64,000 bases of DNA from Acorus gramineus (lineage: Eukaryota; Streptophyta; Magnoliopsida; Acorales; Acoraceae). This document shows, one piece after another, positions 1-11,890 of the stretch (its first letter is position 1; the number at the start of each line of letters is the position of its first letter). The stretch spans positions 13,619,116 through 13,683,115 of the forward strand of contig CM060856.1 of the NCBI GenBank assembly GCA_030737835.1, read 5' to 3'. The notes beneath the pieces are model-generated. The model did no database searches. It was not told the origin of the DNA and was given only the letters and a program-made list of their open reading frames with translations. A program made the translations under genes and the position numbers.

Positions 1-106
1 TTAGACGATCCTTTGGAGATGCGCATAGAACGTGCGACAGATCCATGTAATTATCGATTCAAATATATAATATCGACATATTTACATGTGTTTTATCCAA
101 CTGGTA

Positions 107-186
<80 letters not shown>

Positions 187-1345
187 TTCGTTGGATAAAA
201 TAGGATTGAATAGGATTGAATGGATATTACATCGTCTTTTTTTCTCATGTAAAGACATCGTCTATGATTCTTTTATTTATGTAATTAAAGGAAACACTGT
301 CATTTGAAAAAAAAAAATTCTACTCGAGATGGTGTAAGATAGGTCACTGGGACGAGAACCCTAAACGCCTGTGGAAACAGTTTGTTTTTTAATTACCGAA
401 TTAAGTACAATTAAATATCCATATATTATGAGGAGACTTTTTTTTAAAGCCCATGTGCATGAGCACGTGAACAAAAATGATCAAATAGAGAGAATATAAT
501 ATTGGAAAATGAAACATCTGGTACTCATTGTAGTCTCAATTACAGTTCACATCGATTTTTTTTTTAAATTATACACTCTCCAAATAAAGTGCATGTTGTT
601 ATATGAAATAAAGTATATACTGAGATACATTAGTGTATTTTTTAAAATAAAAAAAATAAAAAAAATTATCACATACTATGATAGAATCCTGTATACTATA
701 ATAACGCAGTATATATTATGTTATTATAATATATCAAGCTATCAAATAAACTATAAAACGGACTGTGTGTATCATCGCTCCCAATTTCCTCTCTCTGCAA
801 AATATGAATCAGGCCCACAGGGACTCGAAAGAGAGAGCATTTATTATCTTGAATGTGAAAGTTTGGCATGATATATAAGCTTTATTTAGAATTTTAATAT
901 TACTGTTATCATGAATGTGAAAGGTTGACGAGTCTGTCCCTTAATTGTGTGGATAAGATAACGATTGATAACGGGATTATAAAATTAATTTTATGTAAAT
1001 ATTGGATTTAAAACTAATTTTATTAGAAGCTATCACTCTCAGTTTTCTCCGATCGTAATTTTTTAAAATTATTTGTCTAAAATCTGTCTGCATGAAACTA
1101 CAATGATAAAATTCTTTGGTTACACGATTGCAGAACCAGGTTTCTATAAACATAAAAGCTGTCCAATCGCATAACTAAATGCTGTCTAAGTAACACTATG
1201 ACAGCATTATATATTACTGTTTTTGGACCAGCATGAGACGTGATGATTTCCATGATGATTTTACAATCCAAGCTGAGCTTATTTTGATGAAATATATACT
1301 AGATTTAATGATTTATTCAGACATGACGAAGGTCGTGCTACCAAG
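1..1345. repeat. Segmental repeat, paralogous to 49,945-51,265
   Basis: The first 1.3 kb matches 49,945-51,265 in the same orientation, from the shared stretch around 'gatgcgcatagaac' to 'gaaggtcgtgctacc'. Differences are frequent, clearly more than between units A and B, so this is an older duplication. No convincing gene lies inside; the reading frames here are AT-rich and are not preserved between the two copies. Confidence 0.75.
110..182. repeat. (TA)n microsatellite
   Basis: About 73 bp of uninterrupted TA. The paralogous site near 50,046-50,056 has only about five TA units, so the tract expanded here or contracted there. The Ile-Tyr peptides it would encode are artefacts. Confidence 0.95.
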
Positions 1346-1725
1346 TACCAAACATGAACAAGATTAATTTATGCAGATATTCAATCCAAACAAAAACTTA
1401 AGTTTCTTCCATGAAACTCAAGTTTTTTCCATGGAGGTCCTGAGAATGACCGGAGTACCGAGAGTCTTGGCTAATTTTTAAAAGAATAATGATTTTTAGG
1501 CCTCAATTTCACATGCCCCAAATAGGTCCCATGAGTAGGTAACAAGACATTACCCATTATATCATTTTATTGATTATTTTCTTATAATGTGGTTTACGAT
1601 TTTGATTTACCCTTTTATGAAGAACACGGAGCAGATCGTAATTTATAGTTTGAGATCTTGATAAGAAATCTGAACCATAAATATCGTGACGTTCGATTTG
1701 AGCTGTTTTTTTAAAGAAGATTTGA

Positions 1726-1993
1726 TTGTTTTTCAATGAATCCGGAGAGCAAGGAATCGACGGTGGACTCGTCCACGACCCCGACCCACTGACAGCCAAG
1801 ATCTCCACGCACGAAGAAGAGATGGTGTCCATCGCTGGAATGACAGGATCGTCGTCCACGGTCACGGTTTCTGAGAAAAAGACGTCGACGGAGAGCCTAG
1901 GCTTAAGGAGGTGGAGGAGGAGGGTTCGAAGCGATCCCGGCAAAGATGGAGCCTTTGTGGGAGATCCGAACCGAGGAACGGGAAGGCTCATAA
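1726..1993 (+). pseudogene. Gene-fragment exon, possibly WPP-domain-interacting-protein-like
   Basis: A GC-richer island in AT-rich DNA with a plus-strand open frame. It reads acidic and Ser/Thr-rich residues, then a basic motif SLGLRRWRRRVRSD, then a Gly/Asp-rich tail. The GL(R/K)+WRR..R+ motif resembles the basic motif of plant WIP proteins (WPP-domain-interacting nuclear-envelope proteins), by recollection only. The plausible initiator at 1,736 (ATG AAT CCG GAG AGC) lies in a different frame that stops after 18 codons, so a 5' exon may have been frameshifted. No further exon is recognisable. The paralogous segment near 51,265-51,292 lacks this whole 1.8-kb stretch, so it is either an insertion here or a loss there. 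An antisense frame over the same bases is probably a shadow. Confidence 0.3.
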
Positions 1994-2289
1994 GTTTTTT
2001 TTTTATTTGGATACCACATAAATGTCTCTTCTACCAGGTTTGACATTTTAATGATTCATAATTGAATTATGTTTTTGTTGTTGCTTCTAAATGTTTAATC
2101 GGTTTTTTTTACTGTTGTTTCATTGACTGCATTACATTAACTGTATAATCTCACTGGCTGGGTTTGTAAGCACAGTTGTAAATTACTGTCGCGTTTTGCC
2201 CCACATTGGTCGCAAATAAGAAGACGCGATGCTAACGTTTATGATGGGACTCAACCGCCTTATCAGATAGATGACGTCGCATAGGCATT

Positions 2290-2860
2290 GTCATTGTATA
2301 TGCTGTTACATTGAGCGTCATTCTCAATATCTAAATGTAGCATTACATAATATTAGATGCTGTCGTTATATTGTAAATGTAACATTAAATTGTCATTTTT
2401 AAAATCTTTTTTTTTTTTTTGTTACATTTATAAATGTAACAGTCATTCGCATAGTCATAAGGATTTGTATGTGCTGCTGTTGTAAATGTAACAGTCAATC
2501 GATACATGTAATGATTTATATTTGTTACATTTATCAATTACAGGTGTATTGTTGTTACATTGTTGTTGTAATGTTACATTGTTGGTGTAAAACTGTTACA
2601 ATTTGTTACATATTTCTGCTACAGAACACATATTTCTGCTACATATATACAACATTGTTCTATTCTGTACAGATATAATATTTTGTTACACAAAGCCACA
2701 CATATTTCTGCTACATTTATGCAAAACTGTTACAATATGTTAGATATAATGCTATGCAAAACTATTACAATCTGTTAGATATAATGTTTTGTTACATTTA
2801 TTTTGTTAACATGTTACATTGATACAGCACCGTGACACAATCCCAAGACTGCTACATTCA
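2290..2860. repeat. TGTTACA/TGTAACA-rich degenerate repeat region
   Basis: The heptamer TGTTACA, its complement TGTAACA and variants recur more than a dozen times in about 570 bp on both strands, often followed by T-rich or 'tttctgctac' runs. There is no fixed period and no coding potential. It looks like a decayed satellite or the interior of a non-autonomous element. Scattered similar motifs recur near 6,950-8,170 and in its copy in unit B. Confidence 0.6.
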
Positions 2861-4625
2861 CAACTATAAGCTACATTTGGTTATAACTGTTTTGGGTTCT
2901 GAAAAAAATTTAAACATGAATGTCAACACTCATATTTCTATACTCATGTTTCTGCTACATTTATGCAACACTATTACATTCCTTGCAATAAAAAAAACAG
3001 GAACGTTTTTTTTTTTTTTTTGTTATTTAGGTAATTTTGGTGTAATTAGATAAGTTTTGGTGTAATTTTGATGAAAAATAATTTAGGTAATTTTTGTGTA
3101 AGTTAGGTAAGTTTAAGTATAATTGAAATAGAAAATTAATAAGAATTTCAAAATTCAAATTTTGAAATAGGCCTAAAGTAACATGCTGTATCATAACATA
3201 ACTAACATATATAACCCTACATTTAAGACAAAAAAATTTCTGTTGAAAACTAAATAACAAAATAAAAAATATGATAAAAATAACACTTCATTACAAAATA
3301 AAAAACATAAAAAAATAAAATAAAAATTCACAATAAATCCTCAATAACTTGTATTTTATGGACTGATTTGGCAAGGGGTTAAAGTTTGAGGATAAATTAT
3401 CTTAATTTTAAAAGATAAAAAGTCTATTGATTTTGTTCTTATTCACATTTGTCAAAATTAGAATAAATTAAAAATATAGATAAATGTTATTATAACCTTT
3501 AGATAAAATAAAAAAATTTATTTTCATTTCAAAATCGTGACAATTGTTCCCATTTTATCATTTCTTTTTTTTATATCAAACGAGATAAATTGTCATCCCC
3601 CACTTATCCCATTGCCAACAAGCCCTACAAAAAAATGTTAGAGACAAGTGACAACCCGGCCTTTCATAACCCGATTTATAGCATTAATATATTTTAAAGT
3701 ATATACTTTTTTTATTAACTAAAAAATGTAAACTCGATTGAATTGATTACATATCTTTTGACAAAATAAATATTTAGGTAATAGCTAGATTAAAAAACAG
3801 TGGGGGTTGTTGCAAGGATTATGTATGGGTGCTTTGGTATACTTTTAGATAACATTAGGATAATCCGGTCTGTATGCAGTTTTCACATGTTTATATTGTT
3901 TTTGTATATACTTCATAAAATTGTTGGTGTATACACTATTGAATTAAAAAGTTAAAAAAAAAAAACATGTTAGGTGGTAAATTAGGTCTTTAGAATAACT
4001 TTGGGTGGAAAATCGAGGTCACTTGAATCGTGACTCTCACAAGCCCCGTGGATTAAAAATCTAAGAGGCGAGGATAATGTTATCATATATAGGCTATAGC
4101 TAGGTGCAGTGTTCTGAATTGTTTTTTTTTTTTTTTTGTGTGAGCTTTAAAAATCTTTTTGTGAATTTAAAAAATTATTTTAAAAGTTATCTTCGGATCA
4201 TACTCATATACGCTTCTGCGGATGTTAATTATTTGTATTTTTAAAATATAATTTTTTTTTATCAAAATACATAAACCTCAAACAGAGAATATATACCATT
4301 TTAGAATGATTTGTGAGATATTATTTTATGAGATATTATTTTGTGAGAATGATTTCCAGACAGAGATGGCATAATTGGACCACATGGACTACATTATTGG
4401 AGAATTCTAGAGTCCGACACAAATGACAAATAAGTCATGCATATATATGTGAACAAAATATATATATATTCGAAATTAGGATAATATCAGGGGGACAGGG
4501 AGACATGATAGCCTCAAATAAGGTTTGACGAAAGTTTTTAATTTTTTTAAAATGAGTAAATCTTATCCAATAAGATTTGTGTTTTGCGAAAAAAAAAAAA
4601 ATTGATTGAATTGATTCATTTCTTA

Positions 4626-5077
4626 GGAAAAATCTAAATAACTTGTAAACTATCTCAAATCCATGTTACCCCTTAGCTTTTTTTAAATTTCATATAACCC
4701 CTTTAAAAACACGGTACACCAAAACTCACTACAATATGTCGAAAATGCAGAAAGCCTTCTGTACATAACGATTTTATCTCTCTAAATAGACTTTTAAACC
4801 TCTAATCAAGGAGAGGGGGACAAAATCGTCATTTACAAAGAATTTGTCACATTTTTAATGCATTGTAGATTGTTTTAATTTGATATTCTATGTTTTCAAC
4901 TAGCATTAATCAAACAGAATACTCGCATATAATAATACAAATCTGTCAATGAAAATTTAGCTCAATAAGCTATTTGAATTTACATAAGTATTTTCAAAGA
5001 ATTATATGAATTTTTAAAAAAGTCAAGAGGTTATATAGATTTCAGACAGTTTATAGGAGGTTATTTGAATTTTTTTC
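4626..5077. mobile_element. Inverted-repeat MITE-like element, GGAAAAATCTAAATAAC family
   Basis: Begins GGAAAAATCTAAATAACTTG and ends in an inverted form, GGTTATTTGAATTTTTTTC. The inner arms also mirror each other (ccttttaaaaacacggta / ttttcaaag). The same family recurs at 22,938-23,380, 29,030-29,470, 52,344-52,868, 53,504-53,828 (partial) and 54,135-54,586. No coding capacity; superfamily not assigned because no clean target duplication is visible. Confidence 0.6.
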
Positions 5078-5117
5078 TTTTAATAAATATAAAAAAAATG
5101 AGATATATATATCTTAT

Positions 5118-5790
5118 ATGAGAGCATCTCCAATCCTATACCCAAACTTTTACTCAAATTTAAATTTGAGTAAAAGTTACCCAAAACCTTCTTCAATCAT
5201 TTACTCATACTCATACCAAATCAAGCTTTTACTCAAAACTTTATCCAAATCAAGGGAGACTAAAATTTTTACCCAAATTTTCGACATCTCTTTTTTCTTT
5301 CATCTCCACATTTTCTTTTATCTCTACATTTTCTTCCAATATGACATTTTTTTCCCTTCAACTCTACCTTTAGTTCAATTATATTAGATGCATTCTCACC
5401 TCCCAAAATTTTTACCATCTCTTGAAACTAAAAAAAAAAGTGGTCTTATTTCTTAAGTCTTCATCTTTGTTTTTTAACTTCTTATTTTTACTCCAATAAA
5501 AAATATTATTTTTACTTTTTTTTTCAAAAAATTGGATGACCATAGTTTTTAAATTTAAATATCTATAAGGGAAGAAAAATTGAGTAGTAAAAATGTCAGG
5601 GAAAAAGACTTTGAAAATGTTTATAGAAAATAATTAGAAGAAGATGTGAATTTTTAAAAAGATTTAAGTAAAACACAAAGCGATGGTTAGAGATACATCA
5701 TATCAAATCAAATTTTTATTTAAATTTTAAATAAAATTTAAATATAAGTTTGAATAAGGGTCAAAAATGGGCTAACAAAATATATATCTC
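5118..5790. repeat. AT-rich repeat starting GAGCATCTCCAATCC
   Basis: A stretch beginning GAGCATCTCCAATCCTATAC, rich in 'tttactcaaa' runs, with a weakly mirrored end near 5,680 (complement GATGTATCTCTAACC). It is present again at 29,513-30,170 and 54,630-55,270. Many plant MITEs begin with GAGCATCTCCAA, but I cannot fix the ends or a target duplication. An 89-codon frame inside is Tyr/Phe/Ser-rich, of differing length in the copies, and not a credible protein. Confidence 0.4.
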
Positions 5791-7322
5791 ACTCAATCAC
5801 TAATAAATATATTAAAGTGTATTTAAAGCAGTGAAAAAACTCTATGGAACAACAACCAATGAAGTAATAAAACAATCCACCAAAAAATTATAATAATAAT
5901 AAAACAGCGAAGAAACTTTGTCCTGAATCAAATGGTCCAACCTCACTGCATGTTAGACGCCATTTTAGACTTTGGATGTACTTTTTTTTATTCTCTACCA
6001 ATAATAAATAAATAAAAAATCGAAAAAGTCAAAATTTGGTGTGGCCTCGTCTATTTCTGATGTGCATGTATGATAAAGATAAGATCGGATTACGTGCAAT
6101 ACTGTTGCATCATTTATTAATCGACCCTATCGGTGGTCTCTTAATTTTATTAAATTAATATGACTGAGACATTTTATTAAATTTTAAAATTAAAAAGATA
6201 AGATCGGATTTAAATAATTAAATTATTAAACACGCATTGAATCTAATCTAATCCTTATATTATAATCTACACGCATATAGTATAATCTAATAAAATTTTG
6301 AATACTTTTTTACTTTTTTTTATCCAAACCAAAGTATGTTGATACAAATGTATTTAATTAAATGATTGATCCACGTTAATTTTCCTTATCAAATTAATCA
6401 AAGATTGTGGTTGATAGTGTAGTTCAACTATCTATACAAATGAGAAATGATTGACAAGCTTCAATTCGTATGCCCCAAATAAGCCCTATAACATGGCATG
6501 GGTTGAATTTTCAGTTATACCCTTAATTGTGATTTCTAACCTTTTAAATGAAATTAATGCAGTCAGTTATTATTTCCTTCATTGGAACCACGCGTGTGGA
6601 GCATTAAATAGCGTTTTTTATTTCTTTTTTTGACTTCTCACTTTTGAATTCCTCACATTTGAATTGTTCTTAATAATTTTTCATGTTGAATTTGCATAAA
6701 TTTTTTTTTCTTAGGACTGCAGTGTGATTTAATTGTTTGGAGGATTTTTAAGCGTCTAATCTTATTGGAAAAAAAAAATTGAACATTTTGGCTATCATTG
6801 AAATGTCTGCCGGTTCAAGTGTGATGTTTGTTTACATTGTATGTTGTATGTTTTTCAATTGTTTCATTTATTCTTTTGTTTTTTTAATGCTAATTTAATT
6901 TGGTTGTTTATGTTGTCAAATGTGATTTTTAATACGGCATATTTGTTATTTGACAAGTGAATCTCAACGACATATGCGTACCATGTTACAGGGAATATAA
7001 CTAACTATTATATTGATGTTTTGTATTTTTTCGTAACTAGCTTCATCGATTCGTGAATGAAACTAACTTATTATATGGATTTTGTATTACAATCCAAGTT
7101 ACATTTACAATGTAACTACCTTTGTAACTTCAATTAATTATCATTGCTATTTTTTTGAATTTGTAAGAAATATAGAGGACTCAGTTACATGTTCCTTGGA
7201 AGGCAGTTCGAAGAAGGATTTAATTGTTTGATGTTGAGCAGCAATGTTCAGAAGCAATTGTTTTAAGTGTTGGAATGATTTATATGAATGTTGATATACG
7301 AGTCATATGACTTGAGTTGATA

Positions 7323-7648
7323 GACGAGTCATATCTTATGTTTATCTGAATGTTGTCGATGCTGCTGTTGTTTTTCATGAAAAACTCGAGTTTTGTAAAA
7401 AGTATCTTGATTCGTTGCATGCTTCTCTCATCAATTTGTCCAATGAAAATCCTAGCTGTGATATTATTGGCGAAGAACCACTGTAATATTTAAATGTTCA
7501 CTCTCCTATCAAGATTCGAAGTCAAGGGCGTTATCCATCAAAAAGGAATGCACATAAGGTTTTCAAGCCAAGGAGGAAGCAAGTGAAGAATTCTCGATGT
7601 TGTAACATACAAAATGATGGTGAAGATGTTGGATATGCTACCTCTTGA
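7323..7648 (+). pseudogene. FAR1/FHY3-like (MULE-derived) C-terminal fragment, copy A
   Basis: The plus-strand reading contains a motif of the type P-I-K-I-R-S-Q-G-R-x-x-S-K-R-x, followed by a Lys/Arg-rich segment and a short CC motif. This resembles the region after the SWIM zinc finger in plant FAR1/FHY3-related proteins and their MULE transposase relatives. Copy A is broken by a TAA at about 7,483 (CTG TAA TAT), where copy B has TCA. The upstream transposase and zinc-finger domains are not recognisable, so this is a relic. Confidence 0.4.
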
Positions 7649-9353
7649 TTTCTTGTTTTATCCTTTATCTGTTTTTATGTTTATCGTTCCCCTAGACATG
7701 ATCTTGTAAGCTTGTCTATTTGAATCGTGAACTTCTTTGCAATGTGATATTTAGTTACATTTATTTTTTTTAGTTACATTGTCCTTGTACTGAGTTATAT
7801 ATTTTCTGAATGTTGATTACATTTATTGCTTGAACTGAGTTACATATATCTGAATGAATAAATATGTTTGGTCTTCCTCGATATTGTACAATCTGATGAA
7901 TTAAATAAACTGATAAAAAATTTACATGACCAATACATTGTCATAGTTAGTTACATTTGCTGACCACTTATATACACCACCAACTACTTAATGTGAGTTA
8001 CGTTGGTTACATGTTTACATTGCCCATATCAACTACTAAGTAAAAATGGAAATACCTGTAACTGAAATCTGATTACAGTAATCCTTTTTGTCAGCTACAT
8101 TTTAATAACAAATATAAACAGAAGTTAATCATACATTATAGTTTTCTGTATAAAAAAATTAGTTACATTTTGTATCTATTCGAATTAAAAACAAAAAAAA
8201 CCCTAGAAAAAAAAATTTAATCACAAGATCTTCAAAAACAACAGAGTCGATTTCAAAAATACCAAAAAAGGGTTGCATAAAAAAATCAAGTACATTTTGT
8301 ATCTATTCAAATTAAAAACCAAAAAAACCATAGAAAAAAAAATTAATCACAGGATTTTCAAAAACAACATAGTCGTTTTCAGAAATACCAATAAAAGGGT
8401 AGCATACCCATTTTTTGTTGTAGTTGAAACTTACAGAAGAAATCTTTTGTTTTTAGATCGTTTCTTGAAGAAAATATCAGGATTTGTTCGTCGTTTTAAA
8501 CAAAAGAGGTTTTTTTTTTGGGCTCTGAATTTCGATTCAAATTATTTTTTCAAAACCCTAATTTAGATGGAATGTATTTGAATGGGCGAGAAAGAAGGTT
8601 GGGAGTGGAAAAAAATGGAAAAAGAGGTAAAATGTGAAAAGAGGGGTAGGTTTTAATTAAGGGTAATAACGTATTTAGCTATTTTGTCCTATTACAAAAA
8701 TGGTATATACAACCAATTAGATTTTGACACATCAAGAGGCATGTGGGAGGGGCTGTGTAGCAAAGCTTTATACAAATATATTATCCTCGGTGAACTCCCA
8801 AATTTGGAGACCAAAAAAATATCCTGATTATATATACGTGTGTGTGTGTGTGTGTGTGTGGTCTCATAATTGTGTGACCTATGCATATATTTCAAAATAA
8901 TTATCTTTGAGAAAAATTCAATTTGTATATATTTTTATGTGAAAAAAGTATATATTTGCTATGAAAAATTTTATGTCGACTATGTGATGCATCTTCACTA
9001 AAGAATTCACCATTATCTTTTCAAAATATATAATCACAACACATCACCAACACTCATCTGTATATTGTCAATCTTTTTTGGCTTGGTAAATGAAGTTTGT
9101 CATTCGTTTATAACTTCACAGGATGTGCATTAGCTCATACAAGATGGGATGGAAGGTCATGAAACATAGCAGCCCAAGATGATGGGTCTCCATCGAATTA
9201 ATTTAAAGCAATTTTTTCCTTTAATGTTAAGGATGTTTAATATCTGATTTTATAATTAGCTAAAAAGAGCTATTTCTGCATGTATGGAAACAGATGTATT
9301 TTAAGGAAACAATAATACGTATTAAATCTGCTATATAATCTTATCCTAAAAAC
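7649..9353. other. Gene-free AT-rich stretch with short GT microsatellite
   Basis: No credible reading frame or RNA gene. It contains many 'gttacat' motifs to about 8,170, two similar A-rich segments (about 8,155-8,240 and 8,270-8,350) that look like a local duplication, and a (GT)n run near 8,838-8,860. Part of it (8,776-9,230) is retained in the third copy at 55,897-56,345. Confidence 0.7.
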
Positions 9354-9748
9354 CAATGTTTTAAAAAGCGCTAGGAGCTAGTCGGGCGATTAAAGAGGAA
9401 CTAGGGATTAATCAGCTACGCTAAGATTAATCTCGTAGCTGATTAATCGGAGATTAATCAATCACTTTTTGTAATAATAAATATAATACATATGCATATA
9501 TATATGATATATATGTAATAATTTTATACTACAAAATAATAACAAAATAACATCAAAATAAAATTAATAATATAAGCATAATACAAAAAATTAATTAATG
9601 TATTTATAATATATAAGTTGACTTAATAACTTATCAGTCAACTGGAGATTAATTGAAAAAGCGGCTAAGCGCTAAACGTTGTAGGCTGAGACCGCCTAGG
9701 CCTAGACAGGGGATTAATCGGGACCTAGACGAGATTTTTAGAACATTG
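9354..9748. mobile_element. Non-autonomous hAT-type element (MITE), copy A
   Basis: A 395-bp element with imperfect terminal inverted repeats CAATGTTTTAAAAA / CAATGTTCTAAAAA, flanked by a perfect 8-bp target duplication CTAAAAAC (9,346-9,353 and 9,749-9,756). An 8-bp duplication is diagnostic of the hAT superfamily. Inside, 15-bp arms at 9,406-9,420 and 9,434-9,448 form a perfect hairpin with a 13-bp loop. No coding capacity. The same insertion exists at 33,750-34,144, so it predates the A/B duplication. Confidence 0.9.
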
Positions 9749-9756
9749 CTAAAAAC

Positions 9757-11820
9757 AATACCAACCTCTTCCGTCATTTGCAAGTTGCCCTCACAAGTAC
9801 AACGATGACAAAAAAAAAAAAATCTTGAAATAATGTTTTATCGTCTTTTCTTTTATTTTTTTATTTGAAATATTTGCTTCCCTAAATATCTGGAAAGGTT
9901 CATATATTAGTCATCCAAGATCAATTACATCAAATTATTTTTATTATTTTTTTCTCTTTCTTCACTAATAATTAGATTTTAGTATTTATATATATAACAT
10001 GATCTCTTCTTCGGTGTACATATGGCGAATTTTCCGTTTTATCATTCTTGTGCATTTGAACGTTCCATATCAGTATATATTTTTCACTTACCAAGCAAAA
10101 AAAAAAAAAAAACTATTTGATCTGTCATTGGTTACTTCCCCACTTGGGTTAACATCTCAGTTTCCTGTCCACAATTAAGCGCTTCCAATGCAACATATAC
10201 TAAAAAAAATAAAATACAGTGCCAAACAATTAATGATAAAAAGACGTTCATTAATCTGCAAAATCAAAACACAGCACGTACGAGCTATATATAGTACGTC
10301 TTCATGAACTTCAAGCAGCTATATAATTTGTATTTGAATATATTATATTTTAATCTTGATCAAAGTGATAAATCATATTCATATCAGTTGGCCAAATTAA
10401 TCGAAGTTTTTTTTTTTTTGTTGAATCATTTCCTTATATATTATTATAATTTATAAGACATTCAAGAATTTGGTTGGACGATTTTTTTTTTAACTGAAAG
10501 TAGACATTCAAGAATTTTGTAATTCTCAACAATTTGGTTGGATGGTTGGAGTGCATGTAGCTTAACTATACCAAATTACCAATGAGCTCTGATATTTGGA
10601 GCCAGAAAAAAGTCCGAATTTTTTATATGACAGATAGTGAATGTGATTTGTTCGTTGGTCAACCAAAAATTCTATATATATATATAGAGAGAGAGAGATG
10701 TGTGTGATAACAATCACTGAACATGTATCTATTAGAAATCATTAATTATCTTTTTAATATTATCATATTGAAAATCCTGAATAATATTTTGCCAGCATTA
10801 TGGGTTTTTATTGAAGCATAATTAATATATTGACAATTTGTCACCATCAGATTATTTTAAGCATGTTTTACCTTTAAAATTAAAGGTATTTAATTAATAT
10901 CTGATTTTTTTATTAACTGAAAAGTGCTATTTTTGTATGGTAAAAGAGTGATTTTATGGAAACAATACTTATATATTTAATCTGCTATATATCCTTATCC
11001 AAAATCTAAGAAAAATAAAAAATTCAGGCCAGCCTCTTGATCGTCGGTTTCAAGTGGACTGTGACCCTCACAAGTCACAACAACAACACAATAAAATAAA
11101 ATAATAATAAAAAATTCAATAAATATCTGCAAATAGGGTTTTTTCATTATTTTAATTTATTTTTTTGAAAATATTTGCTTATTTTCTTAAGGTTTAAAAA
11201 AGATTATTCATCCAAGATCAAATACATCAAAATTTTTTTTTTGTCTTTTATCACTAAAAATTAAATTCTAGAATTTATATAGTATGAGCTCTTCTTTGGT
11301 ATACATATTAATAAATTTACGTTTTTCTTTATCAGTGGTACTGTTGCTTAATATAATAGAATCATCTTATTTTGTAGCACAGACAACTAATTCATCTATC
11401 TTAAACAACTCAATAATTAATTAGTTGATTAGGTATGTTCATATCTCAGTTTCTTGCGCTCAATTAAAGTAGCGGATAGTTATGATACTGTAAAACTGAT
11501 TTTGTGTAAATGCTGATTTTAAAAATTGTTTGATTGCACGATATGTTGTAGAACCAGTTTCTTATAAACATAAAAGATATTCAATCTCATAACTAAAGGC
11601 GAACTCAAGTACCCCCAAAAATAAAAGAAAAGAGAAAAAAAAACGTTCATTAATTAGGAGAATGCAAACACAGCACGAGATATATAGTACGTTTTTATTT
11701 ATGAACAAGAAGCGGAGATTACAACACTGGTTGACATCGGGTCATCAACCCACGTTGGGAACATAAAATTAAAACACATGCAAACGAGTACGGTTTCCAC
11801 TACAGAGCCTTCAGTGAGGC
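9757..11820. other. AT-rich intergenic DNA downstream of peptide gene A
   Basis: No coding sequence seen. About 9,200-9,950 and 10,860-11,240 resemble each other loosely ('ttaaggtatttaatatctgatttt', 'tatccaagatcaaatacatcaaa'), suggesting an old internal duplication. The site equivalent to about 10,355 is the empty target site of the Copia element at 57,642-62,868. 11,700-11,820 holds a 3'-flank stretch also recognisable beside the relics near 43,750 and 45,260. Confidence 0.6.
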
Positions 11821-11821
11821 G

Positions 11822-11827
11822 TTTATT
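11822..11827 (-). terminator. AATAAA polyadenylation signal of peptide gene A
   Basis: AATAAA on the minus strand, 64 nt past the stop codon, in a conserved 3' flank. Copy B has the same signal at 36,263-36,268. Confidence 0.6.
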
Positions 11828-11890
11828 TATTAGAGAGGGAGAAAGTCCTCCACTCTGAGGACTAGTAAACCCTGATAGAGCATAGAGTTC

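Noticed and set aside
13..198. Ile-Tyr repeat proteins over the TA microsatellite
   Set aside because: Pure translation of a dinucleotide repeat; absent in the paralogue because the repeat is short there.
1557..1991. 144-codon minus-strand frame
   Set aside because: Overlaps the GC-rich exon fragment on the opposite strand; the second half is AT-driven and no domain is recognised. The plus-strand reading with the WRR motif is preferred, though not certain.
5118..5387. 89-codon frame repeated at 29,510 and 54,537
   Set aside because: Repeated because the DNA is repeated; composition is AT-driven, its length and reading differ between the copies, and no domain is visible.
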